Below, piece after piece: positions 36,836 to 44,656 of a stretch of DNA of 64,000 nt. Both the position numbers and the translations under genes were made by a program. Origin of the DNA: Porphyromonas catoniae ATCC 51270. GTDB taxonomy: Bacteria; Bacteroidota; Bacteroidia; Bacteroidales; Porphyromonadaceae. The stretch covers positions 1 to 64,000 of the forward strand of contig NZ_JDFF01000025.1 in NCBI RefSeq assembly GCF_000565015.1, in the 5' to 3' direction. Each line of letters starts with the position of its first letter. Positions within the stretch are counted from its first letter, which is position 1. The notes under the pieces were generated by a model, which was not told the origin of the DNA, ran no database searches, and was given only the letters and a program-made list of their open reading frames with translations.

Positions 36836-36997
36836 TCACCATCTCCTCTCTGCTCGGGTTAGCGCATGGGGCATCCCATGCCTAGGGGAGATGGTCTCTC
36901 TCAGACCAATACGGACACACGCGTTCACAGAGCTTTGGGAAATCCCCAAAAACTTTACACAAGTAAAGTTAATCTCCACCTCTTGGGGAGAGGCCAT
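36836..36997 (-). promoter_or_regulatory. structured leader upstream of the second susC
   Basis: On the minus strand a long stem CCATCTCC/GGAGATGG (36887-36894 with 36839-36846) encloses an inner stem GCATGGG/CCCATGC (36864-36870, 36875-36881). Further upstream AACTTTAC/GTAAAGTT (36951-36970) has a 4-base loop followed by TTT and resembles a small terminator. A 53-codon reading frame (36997 to 36836) spans the region, but whether it is translated is unknown. No riboswitch family was recognised. Confidence 0.45.
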
Positions 36998-37275
36998 TAT
37001 CCCCTTTAATCAAGTGATGTTTATGAGCCTCGCAACTCCGTGATTTACAAAATTAGCAGTTTTATCCTAGTTTTCCTAGCGTTTTTTAGATCAAACATAA
37101 AAAATTCCACACTTCAGTCCTTAATAACCCTTTATTTTATATTCTTATTCCTCAACACCAACCTCAACCCATAAGTAAAAAACACCTCTAACCACACTCC
37201 TTTTTCTCCTGCTCCACCTCTCACGAAACCACCTCATTATAAACAGATTACAAACCCATCAACAGATACCCCTAA
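36998..37275. other. intergenic
   Basis: AT-rich sequence between susC and array 3. No gene and no convincing promoter. Confidence 0.4.
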
Positions 37276-37384
37276 TGACTTACCATAACTCGTCTCCACG
37301 AGTTACCATAACTCTCTCGGACGACTTACCATAACTCTCCGCAGCGAGTTACCATAACTCTTTCTGACGAGTTATGGTAACTCG
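37276..37384. repeat. 23-bp-period palindrome array 3
   Basis: Five units at 37276, 37299, 37322, 37345 and 37368 with six-base spacers; total 109 bp. Centres are CCA four times and then TGG. It lies between divergent transcription units (the susC leader to the left, xseB to the right). Confidence 0.95.
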
Positions 37385-37570
37385 TTAGCCCTCCCTTTTC
37401 ACACAATCACATCCCATTATCTCACAGCGGGTTACAAACCTGCAGGAAGAATTAGAAGCCCACCCCAACACCACCATCCAACGACACCCCACCCCGATGA
37501 CATTCCCTTGCCAATGTCTGGGCACGCAACTTACCTTCGCTCAAGACCAAGCAGGTTGGGAAGAGTGTCG

Positions 37571-37578
37571 TATCTTTG
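37571..37578 (+). promoter_or_regulatory. -7 box of the xseB-ispD-recG operon
   Basis: TATCTTTG on the plus strand, 26 bp before the xseB ATG. No properly spaced TTG was found. Confidence 0.5.
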
Positions 37579-37604
37579 TCCTAGGTAAATAAATGCCCCA
37601 CTGA

Positions 37605-37820
37605 ATGAAGAAAGACTTGACGTACAAAGAGGCTGCTGCACGGCTTGAGGAGATCGTCCGTTACATAGAGCAGGATAGCCCCGATGTGGACGAACTGACC
37701 ACGCTTGTGGCTGAGGCTGTAGAGCTCTCAAAGTTCTGCCGTGAGAAGCTGACCAAAGCTGACAAACAGCTCACAGCCATGATGGCACAGCTCACCGAAG
37801 ACCCCTCACAAGCTGGATAA
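37605..37820 (+). CDS. xseB: exodeoxyribonuclease VII small subunit
   Basis: A 71-aa XseB: the family pattern TYKEAAARLEEIVRYIEQ followed by DELTTLVAEAVELSKFCREKL is clear. It forms a helical bundle with XseA, which is not in this window. It is the first gene of an apparent xseB-ispD-recG operon; the gap to ispD is 26 bp. Confidence 0.95.
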   Translation: MKKDLTYKEAAARLEEIVRYIEQDSPDVDELTTLVAEAVELSKFCREKLTKADKQLTAMMAQLTEDPSQAG

Positions 37821-37846
37821 CCAACCTTCCCTCTAAAGCACCCTCC

Positions 37847-38548
37847 ATGACTACAAGGCAAGAAGAGCAAGCCCCACGCTACGCTATCATCGTCGCAGGG
37901 GGTAAGGGCCTCAGGATGCAGACCGACCTTCCCAAGCAATTCCTCCCTCTGAGAGGACGCCCCGTACTCATGCACACGATGGAGTGTTTCCGTGGTCTCG
38001 TGGATAAGGTTGTACTCGTCCTCCCTTCGGAGCAGGTCCATTACTGGGCAGGGCTATGCGAGGAGCAGGACTTCGATCTCCCACACACGATCGCCCTCGG
38101 TGGTACGACACGCTTTGCCTCCGTGCGTAATGGACTTGCTGAGCTACCTTCCTCGGGTCTAGTGGCCATCCATGACGGGGTGCGCCCCTTCGCCTCCCCC
38201 ACCCTCATCGAGGCATGCTTCCAGATGGCTGAGCGACGCGGAGCGGCCATCCCTGCTATTCCCCTCACGGACAGCCTCAGGATACGTATCGGCGACGAAG
38301 TCAGTCAGGCTGTCGATCGCTCAGCCTACGTCTCCGTGCAGACACCGCAGACCTTCTGCCTCAAAGCAATCAAACGAGCCTACGAAGCCCCCTTCTCTCC
38401 GACCTTCACAGACGATGCTTCGGTCTATGAAGCATCAGAGCAGGGTACCATCTCACTTATCCCCGGTGAGGCAACGAATATCAAGCTCACGACCCCTCTA
38501 GACCTGAAGTTGGCCGAACTGCTTCTCGATCAAGACCCTTTGCCCTAA
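37847..38548 (+). CDS. ispD: 2-C-methyl-D-erythritol 4-phosphate cytidylyltransferase
   Basis: MEP-pathway enzyme that couples CTP to methylerythritol phosphate, 233 aa. The nucleotide-binding start is IIVAGGKGLRMQTDLPKQFL, with the later blocks GGTTRFASVRNGL, AIHDGVRPF and VQTPQTF, then TDDASVYE. All key regions for the cytidylyltransferase are present. It sits between xseB and recG (gap 5 bp). Confidence 0.96.
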   Translation: MTTRQEEQAPRYAIIVAGGKGLRMQTDLPKQFLPLRGRPVLMHTMECFRGLVDKVVLVLPSEQVHYWAGLCEEQDFDLPHTIALGGTTRFASVRNGLAELPSSGLVAIHDGVRPFASPTLIEACFQMAERRGAAIPAIPLTDSLRIRIGDEVSQAVDRSAYVSVQTPQTFCLKAIKRAYEAPFSPTFTDDASVYEASEQGTISLIPGEATNIKLTTPLDLKLAELLLDQDPLP

Positions 38549-38553
38549 ATCTC

Positions 38554-40647
38554 GTGGACATCTTCCAGACTCCTCTGACGTACCTCCCGGGGATTGGCCC
38601 GAAGCGAGCCACTGTACTCGCCGAGGAGCTGGATCTGTACACCTACCTAGACCTCCTACACTATTTCCCAACCAAATATGTGGATCGCTCCCGTGTCTAT
38701 ACCATTAAAGACCTACGGGGGGAGATGCCCAGCATCCAGCTACGTGGCTATATCAGGGACTACAAGGAAATCGGCGAAGGGCGGAGAAAGCGACTCGTAG
38801 CGTATTTCTCCGATGGTACGGGGACAATCGAGCTCGTTTGGTTTCGGTCACTCTCTACAATCCAGCGTCTCTACCCCGTAGGACAGACTTATCTCATCTT
38901 TGGCAAACCCGTACTCTTCAATGGCTCGTACAGCATCAACCATCCCGAGGTGGACGAGGAGAGCCGTGAGCAAGCAGTCAGCGGAGGTCTTATGCCGATC
39001 TACCCGCTCACCGAGAAGGTCAAGCGTATAGGCATCGCTAACCGACAGATGCGACAGCTCCTCTACATCCTATTGGAGGCTTGTCGCAGTCAGATCCGAG
39101 AGACCCTCCCCGAGCATATCATACAGCGAGCTCAGCTCATCCCGTACAGTACCGCCATCCAGCAGATACACTTCCCCGAGGGCAATACGGAGCTCGAGGC
39201 AACACGACGCCGTCTGAAGTTTGACGAACTCTTCTTCATCCAGCTACGACTCCTCGGGATGAAGAACGAGCGAAAGGCAACGTCGCCAGGCCTCCCTCTG
39301 CCCCGTGTCGGTGAAGCCTTCCGTGGGCTATACAGCTCCCTGCCCTTTGACCTAACAGGGGCGCAGAAGCGGGTAATCCGTGAGATACAGACCGATGTCG
39401 TCAGCGGTAAGCAGATGAATAGACTGGTGCAGGGGGATGTGGGCAGTGGTAAGACCCTTGTGGCACTCTTCGCCATGCTCCTTGCCCTAGATAACGGCTA
39501 TCAGGCCTGCATGATGGCACCGACCGAGATCCTTGCACGCCAGCACTTCCTCTCCCTCACAGAGCTCCTCGCCCCACTGGGCATAGAGGTAGGACTACTC
39601 CTAGGCAGTACGAAGAAGCGGGAGCGCACCAAGCTACACGAGGGTCTAGGTGATGGCTCCCTTCGGATCATCGTCGGCACGCATGCCTTGCTAGAGCCAG
39701 TGGTGCAGTTCCACCGCTTAGGGCTCGCCGTGATCGACGAACAGCATCGCTTCGGGGTCGTCCAACGCTCAGGCCTGTGGACGAAGAACGAGTCCCAGCA
39801 CCCACATATCCTCATCATGAGCGCCACGCCTATCCCACGTACGCTGGCGATGACACTCTATGGAGACCTCGACATATCCGTCATCGACGAGCTCCCCCCA
39901 GGGCGCAAACCTATCCAGACATACCATCAGCCCGAGAGTCATATCTTCGAGGTCTATGCCTTCCTTGAGCGACAGATAGCAGAGGGCAGGCAGGCCTACG
40001 TCGTCTTCCCCATGATTGAGGAGAACGAACGGGAGGAGATACGAGCCCTAGAGGAAGGGCTTGTGCGCTACAGAGAACGTTTCCCCGAGTACACGGTCGT
40101 GATGGTGCACGGAAAGATGAAGCCTGAGAAGAAGGACGAGGAGATGCGCCGCTTTGCCTCGGGTGAGGCGGAGATTATGCTCGCTACGACGGTTATTGAG
40201 GTTGGGGTAAATGTCCCCAATGCCTCTGTCATGGTTATCGAAGGGGCTAATCGCTTCGGACTCTCACAGCTACATCAGCTCCGAGGACGAGTAGGGCGAG
40301 GGGCTAGCCAGAGCTACTGCATCCTCCTCACGGGCAACGAGCTCGGTGAGGATGCCAAGCGACGGATAGCGATCATGGTCGAGACCAATGACGGCTTCGA
40401 GATCGCCGAGGAAGATATGCGTCTCAGGGGCTTTGGGGAGATCGATGGTACACGTCAGAGCGGGCAACAACTTAGCCTGCGTATCGCCAACCCCGCCCTA
40501 GATGGAGCGATGGTGCAGTACACCCGAGACCTCGCCGAAGAGATCCTCGCCGAAGATTCCACCCTTACCCTAGCGAAGAACGAGCCCCTCCGTCAGCGTC
40601 TCGACGCCCTCTACCACGAGCGTCCTAGCTGGAGCCAAATATCCTAA
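38554..40647 (+). CDS. recG: ATP-dependent DNA helicase RecG
   Basis: Branch-migrating helicase for stalled forks and Holliday junctions, 697 aa, GTG start. An N-terminal wedge/OB domain (TYLPGIGPKRATVL; IQLRGYIRDYKEIG) is followed by SF2 helicase motifs: Walker A GDVGSGKT, box II DEQHRFG, motif III SATPIPRT, and motif VI QLRGRVGRG. The family end LRGFGEIDGTRQSGQQ is conserved. The GTG is 5 bp after the ispD stop, supporting an operon. The 22-bp hairpin at 40701-40753 terminates it. Confidence 0.97.
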   Translation: MDIFQTPLTYLPGIGPKRATVLAEELDLYTYLDLLHYFPTKYVDRSRVYTIKDLRGEMPSIQLRGYIRDYKEIGEGRRKRLVAYFSDGTGTIELVWFRSLSTIQRLYPVGQTYLIFGKPVLFNGSYSINHPEVDEESREQAVSGGLMPIYPLTEKVKRIGIANRQMRQLLYILLEACRSQIRETLPEHIIQRAQLIPYSTAIQQIHFPEGNTELEATRRRLKFDELFFIQLRLLGMKNERKATSPGLPLPRVGEAFRGLYSSLPFDLTGAQKRVIREIQTDVVSGKQMNRLVQGDVGSGKTLVALFAMLLALDNGYQACMMAPTEILARQHFLSLTELLAPLGIEVGLLLGSTKKRERTKLHEGLGDGSLRIIVGTHALLEPVVQFHRLGLAVIDEQHRFGVVQRSGLWTKNESQHPHILIMSATPIPRTLAMTLYGDLDISVIDELPPGRKPIQTYHQPESHIFEVYAFLERQIAEGRQAYVVFPMIEENEREEIRALEEGLVRYRERFPEYTVVMVHGKMKPEKKDEEMRRFASGEAEIMLATTVIEVGVNVPNASVMVIEGANRFGLSQLHQLRGRVGRGASQSYCILLTGNELGEDAKRRIAIMVETNDGFEIAEEDMRLRGFGEIDGTRQSGQQLSLRIANPALDGAMVQYTRDLAEEILAEDSTLTLAKNEPLRQRLDALYHERPSWSQIS

Positions 40648-40700
40648 GACGGGAGGCAGGCTGAGCAAACTGATGGTCTCCCCTTGTCCAAGGCGTCCCC

Positions 40701-40753
40701 TAATACAACGACCGCTGATAGCGTCTAATTTGCTATCAGCGGTCGTTGTATTA
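40701..40753. terminator. bidirectional terminator with 22-bp perfect stem
   Basis: TAATACAACGACCGCTGATA-GC (40701-40722) is perfectly complementary to 40732-40753, around a 9-base loop. It separates the convergent recG and methyltransferase genes and is the longest perfect stem noted in the window. Confidence 0.88.
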
Positions 40754-40758
40754 TATAG

Positions 40759-42381
40759 TTACTCCTTGTCCTTGCCGTCACTGCCGAAGGACTGTAAGGG
40801 CGTGAAGCGGCGGGACCTTGTGCGCTCTCGGCCTTCTTCGTCTCGGTACTTGAAGCGGTCGTTTGGCCACAACCCCGTACGTTCTTCACGAGGCTTGCCC
40901 TCGGGGCGAGGCGAGGAGGTCCGCTTGGGGCGTCTGTGCTCATCTCGTGGAGCAAAGGTGCGCTCCTTACCCCCTTCTTGCTTGCGTTCCCTCGCTCCTT
41001 CGTCTGCGAAGTCGTAGCGTCTCCTGGGGCGATCCTCTCGGTCACGACGGGGACGATCGTCACGGTCGCGGCGAGGGCGATTGTCGCGGTCTCTACGAGG
41101 ACGCTCCTCCCAGTCTCTGCGGGGTCGATCAGAGGCAGAGCGGCGATCACGTCGCTCATCTCTAGGGCGGTCGCTACGCTCGCCCTTGGGACGCTCGGGG
41201 CGGAAGGCTCGGTCTCGCTCCCGATCCCTGCGCTTGAAGTCATCTCGCTTGCCTGCGAAGAGTTCGTAGGCTCGTAGCTCACACTCTAGAGCCCCATTGA
41301 GGAGCTTGTGGCGGGCACTGTGTCGCAGCCCAATATGGTCGAAGTGCTCGGGGCGGTAAGCCAAGATCCAAGCCGTAGAGCCTGCATAGTTGTGCTTCAG
41401 TCGCTCCCCGATCATGCTGTAGAGCTCCTCGGCATCACGCATCCGAAGGCGCTCGCCATAGGGCGGGTTCGTGACAATGAGTGCGGGGGCTTCGGGAGCA
41501 GGGCACTGCTGCATCGAGCGGTGCAGGATGGTAATTTCGTCTGTGAGACCTGCAGCACGGACATTGTGACGTGCTATCTGGACAGCCTCCATGGAGCTGT
41601 CGGAGCCGTAGATATGGTGTGCGAAGGTGCGTTCACCTGTGTGATCGGCTTTGATCTGCTCGAAGAGCTCGGCATCGTAATCTCTCCACCGCTGGAAGGC
41701 GAAGCCCCGCTTGCGGAAGGAGCCTGGAGCGATACCACGAGCGATTAGTGCAGCCTCCACCAGCAGTGTCCCCGAGCCACACATAGGGTCGATGAAGTCT
41801 GTCTCCCCACTCCAGCCTGCCATCAGCAGGATACCAGCGGCGAGGACTTCGCTCATCGGCGCCTCGGTCTGTGCCATACGCCAGCCACGCTTGTGCAGGC
41901 TCTCGCCCGAGCTGTCGAGGGCGAGGGTTACCTCCTCATGCGAGATGTGGATGTGGAAGAGTAGGTCGGGATTGTCTAGACGTACCGTGGGTCTCGTGCC
42001 GTGCTTCTCACGGAAGTAGTCCGCTAGAGCGTCCTTGGCTCGGTAGCCAGCGTACTTGCTGTGGGTGAATGTCTCCGAATAGACAACGGTGTCGAAGGCA
42101 AAGGTGTCGGAAGGGCGCATCCATTGTCCCCAGTCGAGCCTACGCAGCTCCTCGTACAGCTCATCAGGTGACGAAGCGTGAAAGGAGGCTATGGGGCGAA
42201 GGATACGCAGCGCCGTACGCAGGTGGTAGTTTGCCTTGTAGAGCATCTCCTTATTGCCTGTGAAGGAGACCATGCGGCGTTCTTCCTCGATGTCGGTCGC
42301 CCCCAGCGTCTCTAGTTCCTTGGCAAGGACGGGCTCCAGTGACTGGAGCGTCTTTGCAATCAATCTATAATTTTCTTCCAT
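40759..42381 (-). CDS. THUMP-domain RNA guanine N2-methyltransferase (RlmL N-half type) with Arg/Asp-rich tail
   Basis: SAM-dependent methyltransferase, by family likely 23S rRNA m2G. The N-terminal THUMP region is followed by the Rossmann methyltransferase with MCGSGTLLVEAALIARG (motif I) and the catalytic TNPPYGERL. The last 150 residues are low-complexity and rich in Arg, Asp, Glu and Pro, with repeats of the form RPRRDRDD/RPRRDRED. The ATG at 42381 (MEENYRLIAKTLQSLEPVL) is preferred because it opens the conserved domain; the longest frame would start at 42435. TACCTTTG at 42485-42478 is a likely -7 box. Confidence 0.9.
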   Translation of the reverse strand: MEENYRLIAKTLQSLEPVLAKELETLGATDIEEERRMVSFTGNKEMLYKANYHLRTALRILRPIASFHASSPDELYEELRRLDWGQWMRPSDTFAFDTVVYSETFTHSKYAGYRAKDALADYFREKHGTRPTVRLDNPDLLFHIHISHEEVTLALDSSGESLHKRGWRMAQTEAPMSEVLAAGILLMAGWSGETDFIDPMCGSGTLLVEAALIARGIAPGSFRKRGFAFQRWRDYDAELFEQIKADHTGERTFAHHIYGSDSSMEAVQIARHNVRAAGLTDEITILHRSMQQCPAPEAPALIVTNPPYGERLRMRDAEELYSMIGERLKHNYAGSTAWILAYRPEHFDHIGLRHSARHKLLNGALECELRAYELFAGKRDDFKRRDRERDRAFRPERPKGERSDRPRDERRDRRSASDRPRRDWEERPRRDRDNRPRRDRDDRPRRDREDRPRRRYDFADEGARERKQEGGKERTFAPRDEHRRPKRTSSPRPEGKPREERTGLWPNDRFKYRDEEGRERTRSRRFTPLQSFGSDGKDKE

Positions 42382-42477
42382 TTGTCTATCCATTCTCTCC
42401 CTCTGGCTCGAGAGGGAGGTAATTACTTGACTCATCCGAGAGGCTTAGTCCAAGCGTCTTCTGTCCTATTTATACAC

Positions 42478-42485
42478 CAAAGGTA
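42478..42485 (-). promoter_or_regulatory. -7 box of the RlmL-type gene
   Basis: TACCTTTG on the minus strand, about 97 bp upstream of the chosen ATG. No clear -33 element. Confidence 0.4.
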
Positions 42486-42530
42486 CGTTACCTCTTATAA
42501 ATAGGCCTTCGTAGCATATATAAATGACAA

Positions 42531-42561
42531 GAGGTCTGACGTAGGCACTACGTCAGACCTC
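42531..42561 (-). terminator. terminator after the tRNA cluster
   Basis: GAGGTCTGACGTA (42531-42543) pairs perfectly with TACGTCAGACCTC (42549-42561), 12 bp beyond the 3' end of tRNA-Pro on the minus strand. Confidence 0.75.
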
Positions 42562-42573
42562 TCTTGTGTATCG

Positions 42574-42648
42574 TCGGGATACCAGGATTCGAACCTGGGA
42601 CCCCCTGCTCCCAAAGCAGGTGCGCTAACCGGACTGCGCTACATCCCG
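42574..42648 (-). tRNA. tRNA-Pro (TGG)
   Basis: Cloverleaf on the minus strand: acceptor CGGGATG with TATCCCG, D-arm with GTAGCGCAG, anticodon stem CCTGC/GCAGG with loop TTTGGGA (anticodon TGG), T-arm with GGTTCGAATCC. 75 nt. CCA is not encoded. Confidence 0.95.
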
Positions 42649-42674
42649 AGCATCATCTCCCTGACAAACTAAGT

Positions 42675-42697
42675 AACGCTTCCTCTTGGGAAGCGTT
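42675..42697 (-). terminator. hairpin between tRNA-Asp and tRNA-Pro
   Basis: AACGCTTCC (42675-42683) pairs with GGAAGCGTT (42689-42697) around a 5-base loop. It lies between the two tRNA genes and could be a processing signal or a weak terminator. Confidence 0.5.
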
Positions 42698-42709
42698 CAT
42701 TTATCCTGG

Positions 42710-42783
42710 CGGTATGGACGGGACTCGAACCCGCGACCCCCTGCGTGACAGGCAGGTATTCTAACCAGCTGAACTACCACACC
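42710..42783 (-). tRNA. tRNA-Asp (GTC)
   Basis: Cloverleaf on the minus strand: acceptor GGTGTGG with CCATACC, anticodon stem CCTGC/GCAGG with loop CTGTCAC (anticodon GTC), T-arm GGGTTCGAGTCCC. 74 nt. CCA is not encoded. Confidence 0.95.
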
Positions 42784-42809
42784 AGTATTGGTTTGTCGCT
42801 TTGACGGTG

Positions 42810-42817
42810 CAAAGATA
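42810..42817 (-). promoter_or_regulatory. possible internal promoter box in the tRNA cluster
   Basis: TATCTTTG on the minus strand between tRNA-Gln and tRNA-Asp, 27 bp before tRNA-Asp. No -33 TTG is seen at the right spacing. Confidence 0.4.
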
Positions 42818-42834
42818 GTATTTTTTTCTTTATG

Positions 42835-42905
42835 TTGTCTCGCAAGGATTCGAACCTTGACAAACAGAACCAAAACCTGTTGTGCTACCATTACACCACG
42901 AGACA
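42835..42905 (-). tRNA. tRNA-Gln (TTG)
   Basis: Cloverleaf on the minus strand: acceptor TGTCTCG with CGAGACA, D-arm GGTGTAATGGTAGCAC, anticodon stem ACAGG/TCTGT with loop TTTTGGT (anticodon TTG), T-arm AAGGTTCGAATCCTT. 71 nt. Confidence 0.93.
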
Positions 42906-42964
42906 AGCCGTTCCACTCTACACCTCCCCGAGGGCGCATCCCTCTTGGGGCGTAAAATGCGGTG

Positions 42965-42994
42965 CAAAGATAGCGCATATTTCTAAATGTACAA
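42965..42994 (-). promoter_or_regulatory. promoter of the tRNA cluster
   Basis: On the minus strand, TTG (42994-42992), 19 bases, then TATCTTTG (42972-42965). Box sequence and spacing are the same as for the ribosomal operon promoter. Confidence 0.85.
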
Positions 42995-43194
42995 GTAACA
43001 CGCCCCGGTCTGACCACCCCAAAGGAGGGGAAAGCCTCACCTAGAGCGGGAAAAATGAGGAAGCAACAACCAGCCAACCTAGGCACAAGACTCACCTTGA
43101 CTCTCGACTCTAAACGGAGATATAACAGACTTAAAAGACCAAGCGTAACACAAAGGAATACAACCAATTAAAAAGGAGCTGAAGTAACACACAA
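42995..43194. other. intergenic
   Basis: Upstream of the tRNA promoter. Long reading frames that cross this stretch run through the tRNA genes and are not credible. Nothing else is seen before array 4. Confidence 0.4.
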
Positions 43195-43303
43195 CAAGTT
43201 ACCATAACTCGTCGCAATGACTTACCATAACTCGTCTCGACGAGTTACCATAACTTTCCAAAGAGAGTTACCACAACTCGTTGCGACGAGTTATGGTAAC
43301 TTG
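43195..43303. repeat. 23-bp-period palindrome array 4
   Basis: Five units at 43195, 43218, 43241, 43264 and 43287 with six-base spacers; total 109 bp. Centres are CCA four times and then TGG. A small palindrome CCTAAATAGG follows 22 bp later (43325-43334). It lies between the tRNA promoter and the murG terminator. Confidence 0.95.
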
Positions 43304-43479
43304 TTTCACCCTACCCCAAAGCTCCCTAAATAGGCAGTTTTATATGAATTGAAAAGAGGCACATGGAAAACCCAAACATAGGCACGCAAGAGGGGCTCCA
43401 CATCTCCCCAATGTGCGACACATCCATGTCCGCTACCCCACCCTTGGTTATACGGACAATAGCCCCAGGACAAAGCACA

Positions 43480-43512
43480 AGCCCTTGACCCAAAGAGACT
43501 GGATCAAGGGCT
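43480..43512 (-). terminator. terminator after murG
   Basis: AGCCCTTGA (43480-43488) pairs with TCAAGGGCT (43504-43512). It lies about 40 bp after the murG stop on the minus strand. Confidence 0.65.
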
Positions 43513-43552
43513 GATATAATATGGAGGATGGAGGAGAGGCTTCCCGAAAAGA

Positions 43553-44650
43553 CTAGCTAAGCAGGCTCTCAATCTCGTCTACAATCCGATCGGCAGCAGC
43601 GGGGAGCGCCAGCTTGCGAATCTCCGTGGAGAGACTCTGCCGTGCCTGCTCATCAGCGAGCAAAGCAAGTGCATGAGGCGTGAGGTCACGCTGGGCATCT
43701 CGATCAGGGATGAGCAGGGCTGCCCCTCTCAGCGAGAGCGCCAGAGCGTTCTTCGTCTGGTGATCCTCCGCTACATTAGGCGAAGGGACAAGGATCGAGG
43801 GCTTTCCCAGATGGCAAAGCTCAGAGATGGCACTTGCCCCTGCTCGTGAGACGACGACATCCGCCAGCGCATAGGCTAGATCCATCCTCTGAATGAACGC
43901 AGCCGACCACACGGGGAAATGGTAACCTTCAAGCAGTCGACGAGCCTTCTCCTCGAAGCTCGTACCCGTCTGCCAGATTAGCCCCACACCGCTATCAGCC
44001 CATTCCTTGAGTCTTGAGCCAATGCTTTCGTTGATGCTTCTTGCCCCTAGACTGCCTCCTACAACAAGTACTATGCGCTTCGTATCCGCAGGTAGACCGA
44101 AGTAAGAAAGAGCTTCATCACGACTCACCGAGAGATGCTCAATGGCTGGACGAAGGGGATTCCCTGTGAGGACAATCTTATCCTTGGGGAAGAATCGCTC
44201 CATTTCTGGGTAAGCAACACAAATCTTAGTTGCACGGCGTGCGAGGAACTTGTTCGTCACACCTGCATAAGAGTTCTGCTCCTGGATAAGGGTGGGTATA
44301 CCGAGGCTCTGGGCAGCCTTCAACGTAGGGGCACTAGCATAGCCCCCGACACCGATGACCACCTCTGGCTGGAAGGAGCGAATAATATCTCGAGCAGAGA
44401 CCAAGGCACGGATAAAGTCACGCAAGACACCGATATTACGCCATAGATGCTTACGATCTAGACCACGGATCTTGAGCCCCTGTATAGGGAAGCCAGCCTG
44501 TGGTACACGCTGCATCTCCATACGCCCTTCGGCTCCGATGAAGAGAATATCTATATCAGGGTAACGCCGCCTGAGGGCTTCGGCAATAGAGATAGCAGGG
44601 AAGATGTGACCGCCCGTGCCTCCACCACTGATGATCGCTTTACGTATCAT
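43553..44650 (-). CDS. murG: UDP-N-acetylglucosamine transferase of lipid II synthesis
   Basis: MurG, 365 aa, adds GlcNAc to lipid I at the inner face of the membrane. The G-loop GGTGGHIFPAISIAEALR is at the N-terminus. Further typical blocks are QEQNSYAGVTNKFLARRA, VGGSLGARSIN, and the donor-site VSRAGASAISELCHLGKPSI. It follows ftsW by 6 bp. The downstream dcw neighbours (murC, ftsQ, ftsA, ftsZ) are absent here; a terminator follows instead. Confidence 0.97.
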   Translation of the reverse strand: MIRKAIISGGGTGGHIFPAISIAEALRRRYPDIDILFIGAEGRMEMQRVPQAGFPIQGLKIRGLDRKHLWRNIGVLRDFIRALVSARDIIRSFQPEVVIGVGGYASAPTLKAAQSLGIPTLIQEQNSYAGVTNKFLARRATKICVAYPEMERFFPKDKIVLTGNPLRPAIEHLSVSRDEALSYFGLPADTKRIVLVVGGSLGARSINESIGSRLKEWADSGVGLIWQTGTSFEEKARRLLEGYHFPVWSAAFIQRMDLAYALADVVVSRAGASAISELCHLGKPSILVPSPNVAEDHQTKNALALSLRGAALLIPDRDAQRDLTPHALALLADEQARQSLSTEIRKLALPAAADRIVDEIESLLS

Positions 44651-44656
44651 AGCTAT

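Noticed and set aside
42697-43167. 156-codon minus-strand frame
   Set aside because: It runs through tRNA-Asp, tRNA-Gln and the tRNA promoter and has no domain.
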